Assembly: GCA_002292345.1 (NCBI GenBank) | Contig: DBBT01000037.1 | Span: 3,138-33,835 of the forward strand | Reading direction: 5' to 3' | DNA length: 30,698 nt | Source of the DNA: Opitutia bacterium UBA977 | Lineage (GTDB): Bacteria > Verrucomicrobiota > Verrucomicrobiia > Opitutales > Coraliomargaritaceae | Part shown: piece after piece, positions 17,406 to 26,966 of the stretch | How positions within the stretch are numbered: the stretch's first letter is position 1 | Layout: each line of letters starts with the position of its first letter | Made by a program: the position numbers and the translations under genes | Notes under the pieces: model-generated | What the model was told of the DNA's origin: nothing | Database searches by the model: none | Seen by the model: only the letters and a program-made list of their open reading frames with translations

Positions 17406-18146
17406 ATGCGTTGGAAATGTATTTGCGCCTATGACGGCACAGACTTCGGCGGTTGGCAGCGCCAACCGCATGGCGACGCGGTGCAAAACTACATCGAAGC
17501 GGCGCTCAGTAATATCTTGGCCTCTCCTGTGGAGATCCATGGCAGCGGCCGCACCGATGCCGGCGTACATGCCAACGGCCAATGCTTCCACTTCGATGCC
17601 GATTGGAAACATCCTCCAGAAAAGTTGATTCGAGCCTTGCATGCGCAGTTGCCGACGACGATTCAAATTAAATCGATCCAGCCCGTGAGCGACGAGTTCC
17701 ACGCTCGCTTCTCAGTCATCGGCAAGCGCTACACCTTTCGCTACTATCTCGGCCGCGCCGAGCCCTGCGACGATCGCTACGTTTGGGCCTGTCGCGACAT
17801 CCCGCTTGATCTCGAGGCAATGAATCAAGCCGCTCAACGCTTGATCGGCGAGCACGACTTTACTGCCTTCAGTGCCAGCCACAGCAAAGACAATGACCCA
17901 AACCCAATCAAAACGGTTACCCGCCTCGACATCACTCAACACGGCCAACACCTCACTCTCATCGCTGAAGGCTCTGGCTTCCTATATAAAATGGTCCGCA
18001 GTTTTGCCGGTGCATTCTACGCCGTCGGCCGCGGACGCCTAAGCCCCGAAGATATCAGCGAAATTCTCGCCAGCAAGCAACGTACCCACCGTATCGTCAC
18101 CGCGCCTGGGACCGGGCTGAGCCTCGATCACGTGTTTTATCAATAA
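17406..18146 (+). CDS. truA: tRNA pseudouridine(38-40) synthase TruA
   Basis: Isomerises uridines 38-40 of the tRNA anticodon arm. The catalytic aspartate is D51 in [11 protein letters not shown] (46-56). [14 protein letters not shown] at the N-terminus, RYTFRYYL and the C-terminal [14 protein letters not shown] are also typical. The frame is open from a GTG at 17334, but the ATG at 17406 starts exactly where TruA proteins begin ([11 protein letters not shown]) and gives 246 residues, the normal length. It is 69 bases from comF, on the same strand. Identification is secure. Confidence 0.95.
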   Translation: MRWKCICAYDGTDFGGWQRQPHGDAVQNYIEAALSNILASPVEIHGSGRTDAGVHANGQCFHFDADWKHPPEKLIRALHAQLPTTIQIKSIQPVSDEFHARFSVIGKRYTFRYYLGRAEPCDDRYVWACRDIPLDLEAMNQAAQRLIGEHDFTAFSASHSKDNDPNPIKTVTRLDITQHGQHLTLIAEGSGFLYKMVRSFAGAFYAVGRGRLSPEDISEILASKQRTHRIVTAPGTGLSLDHVFYQ

Positions 18147-18215
18147 TCGCGCATCGCCACACATCACCAAGTGTTTTGCCTTGTTGAAACCAAACGTTTC
18201 GGTGAACATTAATTG

Positions 18216-18938
18216 GTGAATCGTCTGATCAAAGCTGCCCTCGATCTCATCTTCCCGAGAAGTTGTGTGCATTGCGGCGATGCGGTTGAAAGTGCTTCTT
18301 ACGATTTCCTCTGCTCCGAGTGTGAGCAAGATATCCAGCCGTGCTTGCCGCCTGCTTGTAAAACTTGTGGCTATCCCTTTTTTGGCGCGGTGATTGGGCC
18401 CAAGGTTTGCCCTCACTGTATTGATCTGGATCCAGTGTTTGATCAAGGTAAGGCGCTGTTTATTGCAAAAGGCGCAGGGCGCAGCCTGCTGCACAACCTC
18501 AAATACCAACAAGGATTCTATGTATTGCGGGACTTTCATAAAATGGTCACCGCCACGAGACATTACCTTAACTACATTCAAGATGCCACGCTGATTCCCG
18601 TTCCGCTACATCCGACCAAGCTGCGCGAGCGCGGCTTTAATCAAAGCGAAAAGATTGCAGACATGTTAATTTCGACCACCAATCACAGCTCCACGGTCGA
18701 AAATCTACTAATTCGGCAGATTTATACCCAGACGCAAACTCGGCTAAATCAGCTGGAACGGCACCAAAACGTAAAAAATGCCTTTGCTTTAGCCCCCAAT
18801 GCAGTTCTAATTCCCGATCAACAATACATCCTAGTCGACGATGTGTTCACCACGGGTTCGACACTCAACGCCTGCGCTCGCGTCCTCTGCGATGCCGGTG
18901 CGACTCGTCTCAAAGTTGCCACAATCGGGCACGGGTAG
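18216..18938 (+). CDS. comF: ComF-family phosphoribosyltransferase-like protein
   Basis: A type I PRTase-fold protein; in naturally competent bacteria ComF/GntX is needed for DNA uptake, but its reaction is unknown. An N-terminal zinc-ribbon-like region carries cysteine pairs CVHC, CSEC, CKTC and CPHC (within about 16-70). The PRPP motif is [13 protein letters not shown] near residues 205-217. [19 protein letters not shown] is the family signature in the middle. Length (240) is typical. I prefer the GTG at 18216 over the TTG one codon earlier. It follows truA after 69 bases and precedes accD by 31. Confidence 0.9.
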   Translation: MNRLIKAALDLIFPRSCVHCGDAVESASYDFLCSECEQDIQPCLPPACKTCGYPFFGAVIGPKVCPHCIDLDPVFDQGKALFIAKGAGRSLLHNLKYQQGFYVLRDFHKMVTATRHYLNYIQDATLIPVPLHPTKLRERGFNQSEKIADMLISTTNHSSTVENLLIRQIYTQTQTRLNQLERHQNVKNAFALAPNAVLIPDQQYILVDDVFTTGSTLNACARVLCDAGATRLKVATIGHG

Positions 18939-18969
18939 ACCACTTTCATACTCTTCACCTACTTAAATT

Positions 18970-19833
18970 ATGGCTCTCTTCGGAAAACCCCAGTACTCAA
19001 CAGTCACCGTCAAAAAGAAAGACATCCCAAAGGATCTTTGGACAAAATGTCCGAAGACTGGTGAGATTATTTATAATCGTGTGCTCAAGGAAAACCTAAT
19101 GGTGGTGCCCTCCAGCGGCTACCACTTCCCATTTAAAGCGCGCAACCGGATCGATTCAATGCTTGATGAGGGCACCTTCGAAGAGATGGACACTGAGGTC
19201 AGCTCGCTCGACCCACTTGAGTTCAACGCCACCAGTTCCTACCCAGAAAAGTTAAAAGCGAGTCAGGCCAAGACCAAGGAAACCGACACCGTTATTTCGG
19301 GAGTGGGCCAGATGGGCGGGATGCCAGTGAGCATCGCCGTCATGGATTTCCGCTTCATGGCCGCCAGCCTCGGTTCTGCCGCTGGCGAAAAGTTAACCCG
19401 CACAATCGAGCGCGGTGTCGATCAAAAGATTCCAGTGATCATCGTCTCTGCTTCCGGTGGCGCACGCATGCAGGAAGGTATCCTTAGCCTCATGCAATTG
19501 GCCAAAACCAGCGCGGCATTGGCACGCTTGAGCCAAGCGAAGATCCCTTACTTATCGATTCTAACCAATCCGACCATGGCAGGCGTGATGGCCAGTTACG
19601 CCTCGCTCGGCGATGTAATCATCGCAGAGCCTGAAGCACTCATCGGATTTGCTGGGCCTCGCGTGATTAAAGAAACCACTCAACAGGATCTCCCTGCTGG
19701 TTTCCAAACTTCAGAATTTCTACTTGAGCGTGGCCTGGTCGATCTTATCATTCCTCGTAGTGAGATGCGTGAGCGAGTGATCAATTTGCTCAAGGCGCTC
19801 TACCGGGCACCTAAAGCAGCAAAAGCAAGCTAA
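18970..19833 (+). CDS. accD: Acetyl-CoA carboxylase carboxyltransferase subunit beta, zinc ribbon degenerate
   Basis: Pairs with AccA to transfer carboxyl from biotin to acetyl-CoA, the first step of fatty acid synthesis. The crotonase-fold core is intact: [11 protein letters not shown] near 158-168, [18 protein letters not shown], and [12 protein letters not shown] near 224-235. The N-terminal zinc ribbon aligns without gaps with E. coli, but of the four ligands (C27, C30, C46, C49) only C27 remains; the others are T30, V46 and S49. The 287-residue length is otherwise normal. folC follows after 12 bases, a common partner of accD in bacteria. Identity is sure; zinc binding here is unlikely. 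Confidence 0.95.
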   Translation: MALFGKPQYSTVTVKKKDIPKDLWTKCPKTGEIIYNRVLKENLMVVPSSGYHFPFKARNRIDSMLDEGTFEEMDTEVSSLDPLEFNATSSYPEKLKASQAKTKETDTVISGVGQMGGMPVSIAVMDFRFMAASLGSAAGEKLTRTIERGVDQKIPVIIVSASGGARMQEGILSLMQLAKTSAALARLSQAKIPYLSILTNPTMAGVMASYASLGDVIIAEPEALIGFAGPRVIKETTQQDLPAGFQTSEFLLERGLVDLIIPRSEMRERVINLLKALYRAPKAAKAS

Positions 19834-19845
19834 GGCGGCATCGAT

Positions 19846-21144
19846 ATGTCCGCTCCGGCCGACTATAACGCCACTCGCGACTACCTGTACTCCCTCAAAT
19901 ACCAGGGCTCAAAATACGGCATTGATCGTATGCGCCTATTCGTCAATGCACTGGGGCATCCCGAACGTGCGTTCCCGATCATCCACGTCGCTGGCACCAA
20001 TGGCAAAGGCTCGACCTGCTCAATGCTGGAGGCCATCTACCGCGCCAATGGCTATAAAACTGGGCTCTACTCCTCGCCGCACTTGGTGCGCCAAGGCGAG
20101 CGAGTGCAAGTCAACCGCGAGATTCTCGACGAGGCCGATATCGTTGCCTACACCCAGCAACTCAAGCCTCTTGCCGAACAAATCGGCGCACACGACCCCG
20201 ACGATCACCCCTCTTTTTTTGAATTCATGACTGCGATGGCATTGCTGCGCTTTGCCGAGGCGCAGGTCGATCTCGCTTTTATCGAGACTGGCCTCGGCGG
20301 ACGACTCGACGCGACCAACGTCGTCGATCCAGAGCTATCAATCATTACTTCAGTCAGCCTCGACCATATCGAGCAACTCGGCGACACTATCGAGCAGATT
20401 ACCAGTGAAAAGGCTGGGATCATTAAGCCCGGCAAACCCGTGTTAATTGGTAAACTCCCCGCTGTAGCAGAAGCCTTAGTCCGCCGAGTTGCACAAGAGA
20501 ACGGTTGTAAAGTCACTTCCGTGCGCGAACGTTTCCCTGACGTGGGGATCTTGCCAGCGACGAATCTATCCGGCTCCTGCCAACGTTGGAATGCCGCGAC
20601 TGCGGTGGCGGCGACTGAAATCTTGGGTGAACGCTTTCCGATAAAGCCGGCACTGACTGCGACTGCACTGCAATCCATCAACTGGCCGGGCCGCTGGCAA
20701 ACCATCCAACTAGCCGACAAAACTCTGATTCTCGATGCATCACACAACCCCGAAGGTTCCGAGATGCTCGATGAGAATCTAACTAAGCTTGTCGCGCACT
20801 TGGGCACAAAGCCGATCATCGTCGCGGGCACCCTAGGTGAATTTCGTGCGCGCAGCCTGATGGCAGTCGTCAACCGCTTCGCTCGCGAACTACACCTGCT
20901 CGCTCCAGACCAGTCCCGTGCCACTCCCACCGATGTACTCGAATCTTGTATTCCCGATACGAATACAGCGCCGATTTACCACCAACAACTCGAAGATATT
21001 TTCCCCGCAGTCGGCATCTGTACTCTAGGCGAATCCGGGGATACTATTGTGGTGACAGGCTCGCTCTATCTAATCGGTGAAGTGCTGGAGCGGTTGACCT
21101 GCGAGACGCCAGTGCAGCAAGGGAAGCTGCAGGATACGCCGTAG
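19846..21144 (+). CDS. folC: Bifunctional dihydrofolate synthase/folylpolyglutamate synthase
   Basis: Mur-ligase-family enzyme adding glutamate to dihydropteroate and to folates. The ATP loop is [15 protein letters not shown] (47-61). [20 protein letters not shown], the [10 protein letters not shown] region, [14 protein letters not shown] and [12 protein letters not shown] follow in order; [10 protein letters not shown] marks the C-terminal domain. The 432-residue length is normal. The ATG lies 12 bases after accD, with a weak AAGG 15 bases upstream, one of the few purine-rich signals near a start in this window. Whether both activities are present cannot be read from sequence. Confidence 0.93.
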   Translation: MSAPADYNATRDYLYSLKYQGSKYGIDRMRLFVNALGHPERAFPIIHVAGTNGKGSTCSMLEAIYRANGYKTGLYSSPHLVRQGERVQVNREILDEADIVAYTQQLKPLAEQIGAHDPDDHPSFFEFMTAMALLRFAEAQVDLAFIETGLGGRLDATNVVDPELSIITSVSLDHIEQLGDTIEQITSEKAGIIKPGKPVLIGKLPAVAEALVRRVAQENGCKVTSVRERFPDVGILPATNLSGSCQRWNAATAVAATEILGERFPIKPALTATALQSINWPGRWQTIQLADKTLILDASHNPEGSEMLDENLTKLVAHLGTKPIIVAGTLGEFRARSLMAVVNRFARELHLLAPDQSRATPTDVLESCIPDTNTAPIYHQQLEDIFPAVGICTLGESGDTIVVTGSLYLIGEVLERLTCETPVQQGKLQDTP

Positions 21145-21631
21145 GGGGAAACACTCCCTCGCATCATGATTTGTGAAAGAGGTATTTCTATTCAAGGACG
21201 GTTTGAGTGATCGCACAAATCCATATCTATGGACAAAATTATGGGAGCAAAGAACTATTGCCTTCGCAATTATTAACCGCCCGCTACGCTTCAGGACGCT
21301 GAAGTCGTGGAGTTGAATTAGAGCGTAGAGTGCACGCCCTAAACCTCCTGTCGACCTCGGCGCGCTCTGCGTGCTCTAGTGACCAACGGGAACGGGCGCT
21401 TAAAACCAATCCTAAAAAGTCATTGCATTTGTCTGACAGTTCGGCGGTTTAATGGTTTATCCAAAATCACAAATCATGATGAGCGGTAATATAGTTAACT
21501 CCCTCCCGCTAAATCGATCAAACTTCCTGAACCTTGAAATGCCAATGCGATCTCCGACAAGCAGAGCCTCTACAAATTAGAGCACGCTGAAAGATTGCCA
21601 GTTGATCAGAACCACTTTTGATTAATTACTG
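21145..21631. other. 487-bp non-coding gap between folC and the antiporter pair
   Basis: No convincing reading frame. It holds a perfect 15-bp inverted repeat, CATCATGATTTGTGA at 21162-21176 and its complement at 21467-21481, bounding 320 bp; a 14-bp dyad TCCATA-TC-TATGGA (21220-21233); and a hairpin CTTCAG-GACG-CTGAAG (21289-21304). The 150 bases nearest the antiporter start are AT-richer than the coding sequence but give no clear -35/-10 pair. No obvious folC terminator with a T-run was found. Confidence 0.55.
21162..21481. repeat. 320-bp segment bounded by perfect 15-bp inverted repeats
   Basis: The arms (21162-21176 and 21467-21481) match at all 15 bases. The interior has its own dyad and hairpin and no gene. 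The outline recalls a miniature inverted-repeat element or a decayed mobile element, but I see no target-site duplication at the edges (CCTCG on the left, AGCGG on the right), so mobility is unproven. Confidence 0.4.
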
Positions 21632-23269
21632 ATGCCTGCCAACGATCTTCAGTTACTTCTCAATCTGGGGTTTATTGTCATCACCGCGGCCACTTTTGCA
21701 TTTATCGGCAAACTTATCCGCATGCCCACCATCGTGGGTTATATCCTCGCCGGTATAGTCCTCGGGCCTGTGCTGCAACTCGTCGAACTCGACCATTCGC
21801 TGGAGCTTATTTCTGAACTGGGCATTGCTCTGCTGCTTTTTCTAGTCGGCTTGGAGCTGAGTTTTGCAAAGGTCAAAGATCTGGGACGCGTCGCCCTAAT
21901 CCTAGGCGGCATACAAGTGCTACTCACTGCCGCTGGCGGGATGCTGGTCGCTCATTTTATGGGTTTCGGCCCGATGGAAGCGCTCTTCCTCGGCGGCACC
22001 GTCACCTTCAGTAGCACCGTCGTGGTGATCAAACTGCTCGATCAAAAAGGCGCGATGAACCGACTGTACGCGCGTATTTCGATCGCGCTCTTTCTCGCGC
22101 AAGACATCGTAGTGATCGCGGCATTGACCGTACTCACCGGCTTCGGCGGTTCGGAACCACTCGCGCCAATCGAGCTGCTGATTAATTTTAGTAAGGTCTT
22201 CGGGGGAATGGCCGTCCTGCTCATCCTTGCACTTACTGCAGCGCGCTATCTATTGCCAAAGCCGTTCGCATGGGCAGCACGCTCTCCCGATACAGTATTC
22301 ATTTGGGCGCTCTGCTGGTGCTTTCTCGTCGTCATTCTCGCACATCAATTTCACTTATCAGTCGAGATTGGTGCCTTTCTCGCTGGGATCGCCATCGCCC
22401 AGTTACCAATCCACGAAGACCTACATCGCCGCCTGCACCCGCTGATGACTTTCTTCATAGCGGTCTTTCTGGTGACGCTGGGGATTAAAATGGAGCTCAG
22501 TAGTTTTGCGGTGATCTGGCCTGCAGCTTTAGGGCTCAGCGCTTTCGTCTTATTGATCAAACCGATCATCGTCTTTAATATCTTGGCACGGATGCGCTTT
22601 AGCGAATACACCGCTTTCCAAACCGCGATTGCCACCGGACAGGTCAGTGAGTTCGCTTTCATCCTGCTAGCACTAGGCGCCACCACTGGACTGATTGGAG
22701 CCGATATCGTCGCGCTGGGCGGTCTCGTCGGAATCACCACGATCGCACTTTCGTCCTACCTTATTATTCACAGTGAAGTACTCTATGCTGTCATCGCACG
22801 CACCGGCATATTGAAATTACTGCGCGCAAAACAGGAGCCCGACAGTGAGATACTGCGCCACCGCAAGGATCATATCATCGTGGTCGGCATGAATGCCCTG
22901 GGTCGTGAGATCGTCAAGCAACTGACATTGCGTAACGAACGTGTGCTCGCGATCGACACCGATCCCAAGAAGCTCGAAGGGCTCGGCGACGCCGACATCT
23001 TAATCGGCAATGTCGAATATCAATCAGTTGTTGAAGAGGTTGGCCTGCGCGAAGCGAGACTGGTCGTGTCGGCCCTGCATATTGAAGACACCAACCATTT
23101 GCTCGCCTATCGCTGCCGATCAGCTAACGTGCCTTGCGCGATCCATGCATTCGACCTGTCGGTGGTCAATGACCTGCTCGATCTCGATACGACTTATCTG
23201 ATGATGCCCGCCGCCGACGGCATCTTACGGCAACACCAGCTCATGCAGCAGGAAGGCATTTTCAAGTAA
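21632..23269 (+). CDS. Kef-type monovalent cation:proton antiporter (CPA2) with TrkA-N domain, first of pair
   Basis: Membrane antiporter exchanging K+ or Na+ for H+. Residues 1-385 form about twelve membrane segments. [12 protein letters not shown] and FLAQDIVVI carry the family core, with Q157-D158 as in the electroneutral KefC type and not the Asp-Asp of electrogenic NapA types. A cytoplasmic TrkA-N/RCK nucleotide-binding domain occupies about 414-545, with GMNALG (419-424) in place of the strict GxGxxG. The 545-residue length fits the short Kef/YbaL kind. Its stop overlaps the start of the next antiporter gene (TAATG), so the two are probably translated together. The ion and trigger are unknown; no kefF/kefG accessory gene is present. 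Confidence 0.9.
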   Translation: MPANDLQLLLNLGFIVITAATFAFIGKLIRMPTIVGYILAGIVLGPVLQLVELDHSLELISELGIALLLFLVGLELSFAKVKDLGRVALILGGIQVLLTAAGGMLVAHFMGFGPMEALFLGGTVTFSSTVVVIKLLDQKGAMNRLYARISIALFLAQDIVVIAALTVLTGFGGSEPLAPIELLINFSKVFGGMAVLLILALTAARYLLPKPFAWAARSPDTVFIWALCWCFLVVILAHQFHLSVEIGAFLAGIAIAQLPIHEDLHRRLHPLMTFFIAVFLVTLGIKMELSSFAVIWPAALGLSAFVLLIKPIIVFNILARMRFSEYTAFQTAIATGQVSEFAFILLALGATTGLIGADIVALGGLVGITTIALSSYLIIHSEVLYAVIARTGILKLLRAKQEPDSEILRHRKDHIIVVGMNALGREIVKQLTLRNERVLAIDTDPKKLEGLGDADILIGNVEYQSVVEEVGLREARLVVSALHIEDTNHLLAYRCRSANVPCAIHAFDLSVVNDLLDLDTTYLMMPAADGILRQHQLMQQEGIFK

Positions 23270-24840
23270 TGAACGGCGTCTGCATACTTCTTGTCGCGGC
23301 CGCAGTCGCGTTCGGACTGGCAAAACTCATGCGCCTACCACCAATACCTCTGCTCATATTGGTCGGCGCGGGCCTGCATGAGCTCGCCAACTTCTGGCAG
23401 GTCGAAGTGCCTGAAGACCTGCTCAGTAATATGATGGAGCTCGGCCTGGCGGTGCTGGTTTTTACCGCAGGCGTCGATCTGAGTCCACGCCGTATGCTCG
23501 ACCGAACACGCTCGATCATTATCGTGGCAACTGTCCAATTTCTGATTCTCGGCCTGGCAGGTGTACTCACCGCATTCGCACTCGGCTACGATTTAACCAC
23601 CTCACTCTACCTGGGCTGCGCACTTTCTGCCAGTTCAACGCTAGTAGTGGCGCGCCACTTACAACGTCGTCGCCAGATGTTTGAGCCCTTCGGCCGACTA
23701 GTACTCGGCGTGCTACTAGTCCAGGACCTGTTCATCATCCTTATTATGGTGGCACTGCTGAAGGCTCCCGACGGACTTCTCGAGAGCTTCTTTGCACTCA
23801 CCCGCGCGATCGGGCTCGGGTGCGTGGCGGTCGGCATCCACCGCTGGTTTGTGCCTTGGGTCACGCGGCGCCTCAAGCTCGATGATGAAGAGTTGATGCT
23901 CGGTGCACTCGGTATCCTATTCATATTTTCTGGGTTCGCCTACCTACTTAGACTGCCGTTCCTAGCGGGCGCGTTCTTTGCCGGGTTCTCGATCTCCGCC
24001 TTTCCGATGAACGGACTGGTACGCGGCATGCTCGGATCGCTCTCGAGTTTCTTCCTCGCACTATTCTTTATCAGTGTCGGGGCTTCACTCACATTACTGC
24101 AAAGCGACATGCTCTGGCACAGCTTGATTTTCATCATCGTGCTGATTGTGGTCACCGTCGGACTTGTTTCGGTGATCAGCGAGGCCGTCGGCTTCTCCAC
24201 GCGCGCCTCGATTGAGGCCGGCATCTTGCTCTCACAAACCAGTGAGTTCTCGCTCCTACTCGCACTCACTGGCATGGCTTCCGGCCAAATTAGCGCCGAA
24301 CTGTTCTCAATGATTACACTCATTACGGTGGGTACAATGACCCTCACCCCGCTGATATCGCGCGACAAAATCGCATGGTCGTTGATGAAACTCCATCCCC
24401 GCTATCGCCGCGGCGAGTTGGACTGCGCTACCCTACAAAACCACGCCGTGTTAATTGGCTATGGCCGGGCTGGGCGCCAGACTCTACATGCATTTAAAGA
24501 GCACGGCATACCCGTGATTGTGATCGACGAAGACGCCGCCGTGATTCGCAAGTTAATTGCCGCGAAAGTACGCTGCATCCAAGGCGACGGCTCCAACAAG
24601 CGTATCTTAGCGCGGGCTAACTGCCGCGGCGCTAAAGTTGTGATTTGCTCAATGCGCCGAACCCACGATGCAAAAATCGCACTGGATCACCTTAAAAAAT
24701 CTCCGACCAAGGTCTTTATTCGCACGTTTGAACCGGAGGAAACCGAATTCGTCAAAAACTCTGGCGGTATTCCAATCGAAACCGCGCGGGCCTCCGCCCA
24801 CAGCATGCTCAAATGGTTGGATGTGAATTTACGAAAGTAA
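23269..24840 (+). CDS. Kef-type monovalent cation:proton antiporter (CPA2) with TrkA-N domain, second of pair
   Basis: A paralogue of the preceding gene, related but clearly diverged. About twelve membrane segments (1-380) contain [12 protein letters not shown] and [10 protein letters not shown] with Q152-D153, then a TrkA-N domain (391-523) with a complete GYGRAG (397-402) and an acidic end to the second strand (VIDED), consistent with NAD(H) binding. The ATG overlaps the previous stop codon by one base. The first membrane helix starts at residue 1 with little leader, so the N-terminus is short. The pairing suggests a heteromeric antiporter or two antiporters under one control. The gene is convergent with carA. 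Confidence 0.9.
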   Translation: MNGVCILLVAAAVAFGLAKLMRLPPIPLLILVGAGLHELANFWQVEVPEDLLSNMMELGLAVLVFTAGVDLSPRRMLDRTRSIIIVATVQFLILGLAGVLTAFALGYDLTTSLYLGCALSASSTLVVARHLQRRRQMFEPFGRLVLGVLLVQDLFIILIMVALLKAPDGLLESFFALTRAIGLGCVAVGIHRWFVPWVTRRLKLDDEELMLGALGILFIFSGFAYLLRLPFLAGAFFAGFSISAFPMNGLVRGMLGSLSSFFLALFFISVGASLTLLQSDMLWHSLIFIIVLIVVTVGLVSVISEAVGFSTRASIEAGILLSQTSEFSLLLALTGMASGQISAELFSMITLITVGTMTLTPLISRDKIAWSLMKLHPRYRRGELDCATLQNHAVLIGYGRAGRQTLHAFKEHGIPVIVIDEDAAVIRKLIAAKVRCIQGDGSNKRILARANCRGAKVVICSMRRTHDAKIALDHLKKSPTKVFIRTFEPEETEFVKNSGGIPIETARASAHSMLKWLDVNLRK

Positions 24841-25052
24841 TTAATAACCAATTTCAACCAACAACCCAAAGCTCCGCGCCTCTGCGCGAAATAATTCTTT
24901 TTGCTAGGTGAGCGTGCCGAACGACCGCGACAGGCAGTCCTTAAAAAAAATCCATGCGAATTGCTGTTTTCGCGCAGAGGCGCAGGGGCGCAGAGTCTAA
25001 CCATGCCATAGAGCGAAGATTCAAAGGGACACTAACTAGTAACTAACAACCC
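24841..25052. other. 212-bp convergent gap with inverted and octamer repeats
   Basis: Lies between the second antiporter gene and carA, which point at each other. It holds the 16-bp inverted repeat described separately, a run of eight A (24943-24950), and a short word AACTAACAACC (25041-25051) just before the carA stop that also occurs in the rlmB/aldehyde dehydrogenase gap. No open frame of note. The repeat could serve as a two-way terminator, but the 76-base spacer is long for that. Confidence 0.5.
24876..24995. repeat. 16-bp inverted repeat ending in GCGCAGRG octamers
   Basis: GCGCCTCTGCGCGAAA (24876-24891) has a perfect complement at 24968-24983. The right side continues as three octamers, GCGCAGAG, GCGCAGGG and GCGCAGAG (24972-24995). 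Short GCAGAGGC-type tandem words of this sort are known from intergenic DNA in several phyla, including cyanobacteria. A fragment, GCCTCTGCGCA, recurs at 26386-26396 upstream of carA. Confidence 0.6.
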
Positions 25053-26213
25053 CTACTTCGCGTTAGCCGCGACCAGCTTGTAGAAATCCACGAATAGTGC
25101 GTCGGCATCGTTCGGGCCAGGCGCCGCTTCGGGGTGATACTGCACCGAGAACACCGGCTTATCCTTGAGTCGCAGGCCCTCGACCGTGTCGTCATTCAAA
25201 TTAATTTCAGTGACGACCGCGCCCGCCTTCTCCAGTTCTTCACGAGTGGACGCAAAGCCATGGTTTTGCGCAGTAATCGAGACCTTGCCAGTCTCGAGAT
25301 TCTTGACTGGCTGATTGCCACCTCGATGGCCGAATTTGAGCTTAAAGGTCTTCGCGCCGATGGCGTGCGTAATGATTTGATGGCCAAGGCAGATACCAAA
25401 AGTTGGGTAATGCTCGATCAACTCTTTCACGGTCTTGTGCGCGTAATCGACCGCACCTGGATCGCCGGGACCGTTCGAAAGAAAAACGCCATCTGGATCG
25501 AACGCTTTGATTTCATCCGCAGTCGTGGTCGCGGGGAAGACCTGCACATCGAAACCATGATGCTGTAACTTGCGGTAAATTGAAAACTTCGCACCAAAAT
25601 CCATCGCAGCCACCTTGTAGCGCTTAGTGGGTGCCGCATTCGCGAGCAACTGCGTGCCTGGCACCGTGAACGGAGTGGACTGCAATGCTTCTGGGTCCCA
25701 TTGATACGCTTGCTTGGCAGTCACTTCCTTGACAAAATCAACGCCAACGAGGCCACCAAAATCCTTGGCACGCTGCACCGCGTCTTCGTCTGAAATGCTT
25801 TCGGTACTGATGCATGCCTTGAGCGCACCGGATACGCGTAGCTTCTTAGTAATCGCACGTGTATCCACTCCTTCGATACCGGGAATGCCAGCGGCGGCGA
25901 GGTAGTCTTGGATCGACGTATTACTACGCCAGTTACTTGAAACTGGGCTGACTTCGTGGACGATGAAGCCTTTGACCTTAGGGCCATCAGATTCAACATC
26001 GTCTGGGCAGATCCCGTAATTGCCGATCTGCACCGCAGTCATCGTAACGATTTGTGAGAAATAAGAAGGGTCGGTCAGGATTTCCTGATAACCGGTCATG
26101 CTCGTGTTAAAGCACGCTTCCCCGACATTTGTTGCCTGCGCCCCAAAAGCGCGACCACGGAAAATAGTTCCGTCTTCAAATGCAATAATTCCTGTTTGAG
26201 TCGTTTTAGCCAT
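25053..26213 (-). CDS. carA: Carbamoyl phosphate synthase small (glutaminase) subunit
   Basis: Hydrolyses glutamine and passes ammonia to CarB for carbamoyl phosphate, used in pyrimidine and arginine synthesis. The class I amidotransferase triad is complete: C275 in GICLGHQI, and H360 and E362 in [10 protein letters not shown]. The N-terminal domain has [20 protein letters not shown] and the FLSNGPGDP oxyanion region follows later. The frame is open to 26300, but the ATG at 26213 (MAKTTQTG, 386 residues) matches the family start and length; the upstream 29 residues look like translated leader. carB is not adjacent. An upstream hairpin may end arsR transcripts. Identification is secure. Confidence 0.95.
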   Translation of the reverse strand: MAKTTQTGIIAFEDGTIFRGRAFGAQATNVGEACFNTSMTGYQEILTDPSYFSQIVTMTAVQIGNYGICPDDVESDGPKVKGFIVHEVSPVSSNWRSNTSIQDYLAAAGIPGIEGVDTRAITKKLRVSGALKACISTESISDEDAVQRAKDFGGLVGVDFVKEVTAKQAYQWDPEALQSTPFTVPGTQLLANAAPTKRYKVAAMDFGAKFSIYRKLQHHGFDVQVFPATTTADEIKAFDPDGVFLSNGPGDPGAVDYAHKTVKELIEHYPTFGICLGHQIITHAIGAKTFKLKFGHRGGNQPVKNLETGKVSITAQNHGFASTREELEKAGAVVTEINLNDDTVEGLRLKDKPVFSVQYHPEAAPGPNDADALFVDFYKLVAANAK

Positions 26214-26401
26214 CTTAGCCGAGGAGCAAAAAGAGAATTTCGCGCCATGCAAATCAAAAGCGGCGCTTCGTTGCAGATCAGGTGTGATTTTTGCCGGCAA
26301 TCTCTCGGAGCCGCTGAGCTAGAGCGAAAGCGATATTGATCGGTCCTGCGGCTCAGTCGTGTGTGCGTTTGCGCGCGCCTGCAGTGCCTCTGCGCACAGA
26401 A

Positions 26402-26421
26402 CCCCCGTCTTACGACGGAGG
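26402..26421 (-). terminator. Hairpin between the ArsR gene and carA
   Basis: On the minus strand CCTCCGTC-GTAA-GACGGGGG forms an 8-bp stem (one G-U pair) with a GNRA-type tetraloop, 22 bases past the ArsR stop. The one odd pair is G-U only on the minus strand, so the RNA hairpin suits that strand. The following TTCTGTG is a poor T-run; it could be a terminator or part of the carA leader. Confidence 0.4.
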
Positions 26422-26442
26422 CCACGGGCGTTTCTAAACCGT

Positions 26443-26748
26443 TCAACTCAAGACCTCGCGTAGGGTCGCGATTGCCTCATCCGTAGCGTCGAGTTGCACC
26501 CAATAAATCATATCGCGGCACTTCTTCTCATTCGTGATCAGCCCCGCTTGACGAAGAATGCGCAAATGGTGCGACGTCGCTGGCTGGGACAAGCCGATTC
26601 GCTCTGCGATCTTAGATACATTGCAGGGGTTCTCGCAGCATGGTTCGGGTGGTAAAATCTTCAGAATCTGCAAGCGCACTGGATCGCCGAGCGCCCACAG
26701 CTGCTTGGCAAGCGAATCGAGGTCGAGATCTGTTACTGGAGTAGGCAT
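26443..26748 (-). CDS. ArsR/SmtB-family transcriptional repressor with a CC-x3-C cluster
   Basis: Winged-helix regulator of the ArsR family, often released from DNA by metal ions or thiol oxidation. The helix-turn-helix is clear: SKIAERIGLSQPATSHHLRI followed by LRQAGLI and a wing (KKCRDMIYWVQL). Just ahead of it is PPEPCCENPCN, a cluster of three cysteines close to, but not in register with, the ELCVCDL metal site of classical ArsR; a fourth cysteine lies in the wing. I choose the ATG at 26748 (101 residues) because the upstream codons to 26793 come from an AT-rich promoter-like region. A dyad overlaps its probable promoter. It stands alone between carA and the divergent kamA; no metal transporter is nearby. 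Confidence 0.88.
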   Translation of the reverse strand: MPTPVTDLDLDSLAKQLWALGDPVRLQILKILPPEPCCENPCNVSKIAERIGLSQPATSHHLRILRQAGLITNEKKCRDMIYWVQLDATDEAIATLREVLS

Positions 26749-26759
26749 TGACTTATTTA

Positions 26760-26772
26760 AGTATATGAATAC
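26760..26772 (-). promoter_or_regulatory. Candidate -10 and operator of the ArsR gene
   Basis: A TATACT (minus strand, 26760-26765) overlaps the inverted repeat GTAT-ATGA-ATAC (26761-26772), 12 bases before the chosen ATG. An operator over the -10 would suit self-repression, usual in the family. If the -10 is right the leader is only a few bases. No clear -35 at 17 bases was found. Confidence 0.3.
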
Positions 26773-26966
26773 GTAAATGGAGTCATACGGCAAGTCGTAA
26801 TTCTAATCTCCAAACAACTTCATTTAATTTTTCATCTTTCGCGTCTTTCTTTCAAGCAACTGCGCCTGCGCCTGCGGTCATCGAACTCAAGGGCATAATA
26901 ACAAGCAACACTCCGGTAAGAATTTTCCTACCTTTCCACCTTCATACTTTCTCACTTCCCCGCCTC

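Noticed and set aside
18039..18581. Minus-strand frame of 180 codons across the truA-comF gap
   Set aside because: Overlaps both genes in antisense, with no recognisable domain.
20205..20930. Minus-strand frame of 241 codons inside folC
   Set aside because: Antisense to folC, whose motifs are complete; composition rich in Ser, Arg and Pro, typical of shadow frames.
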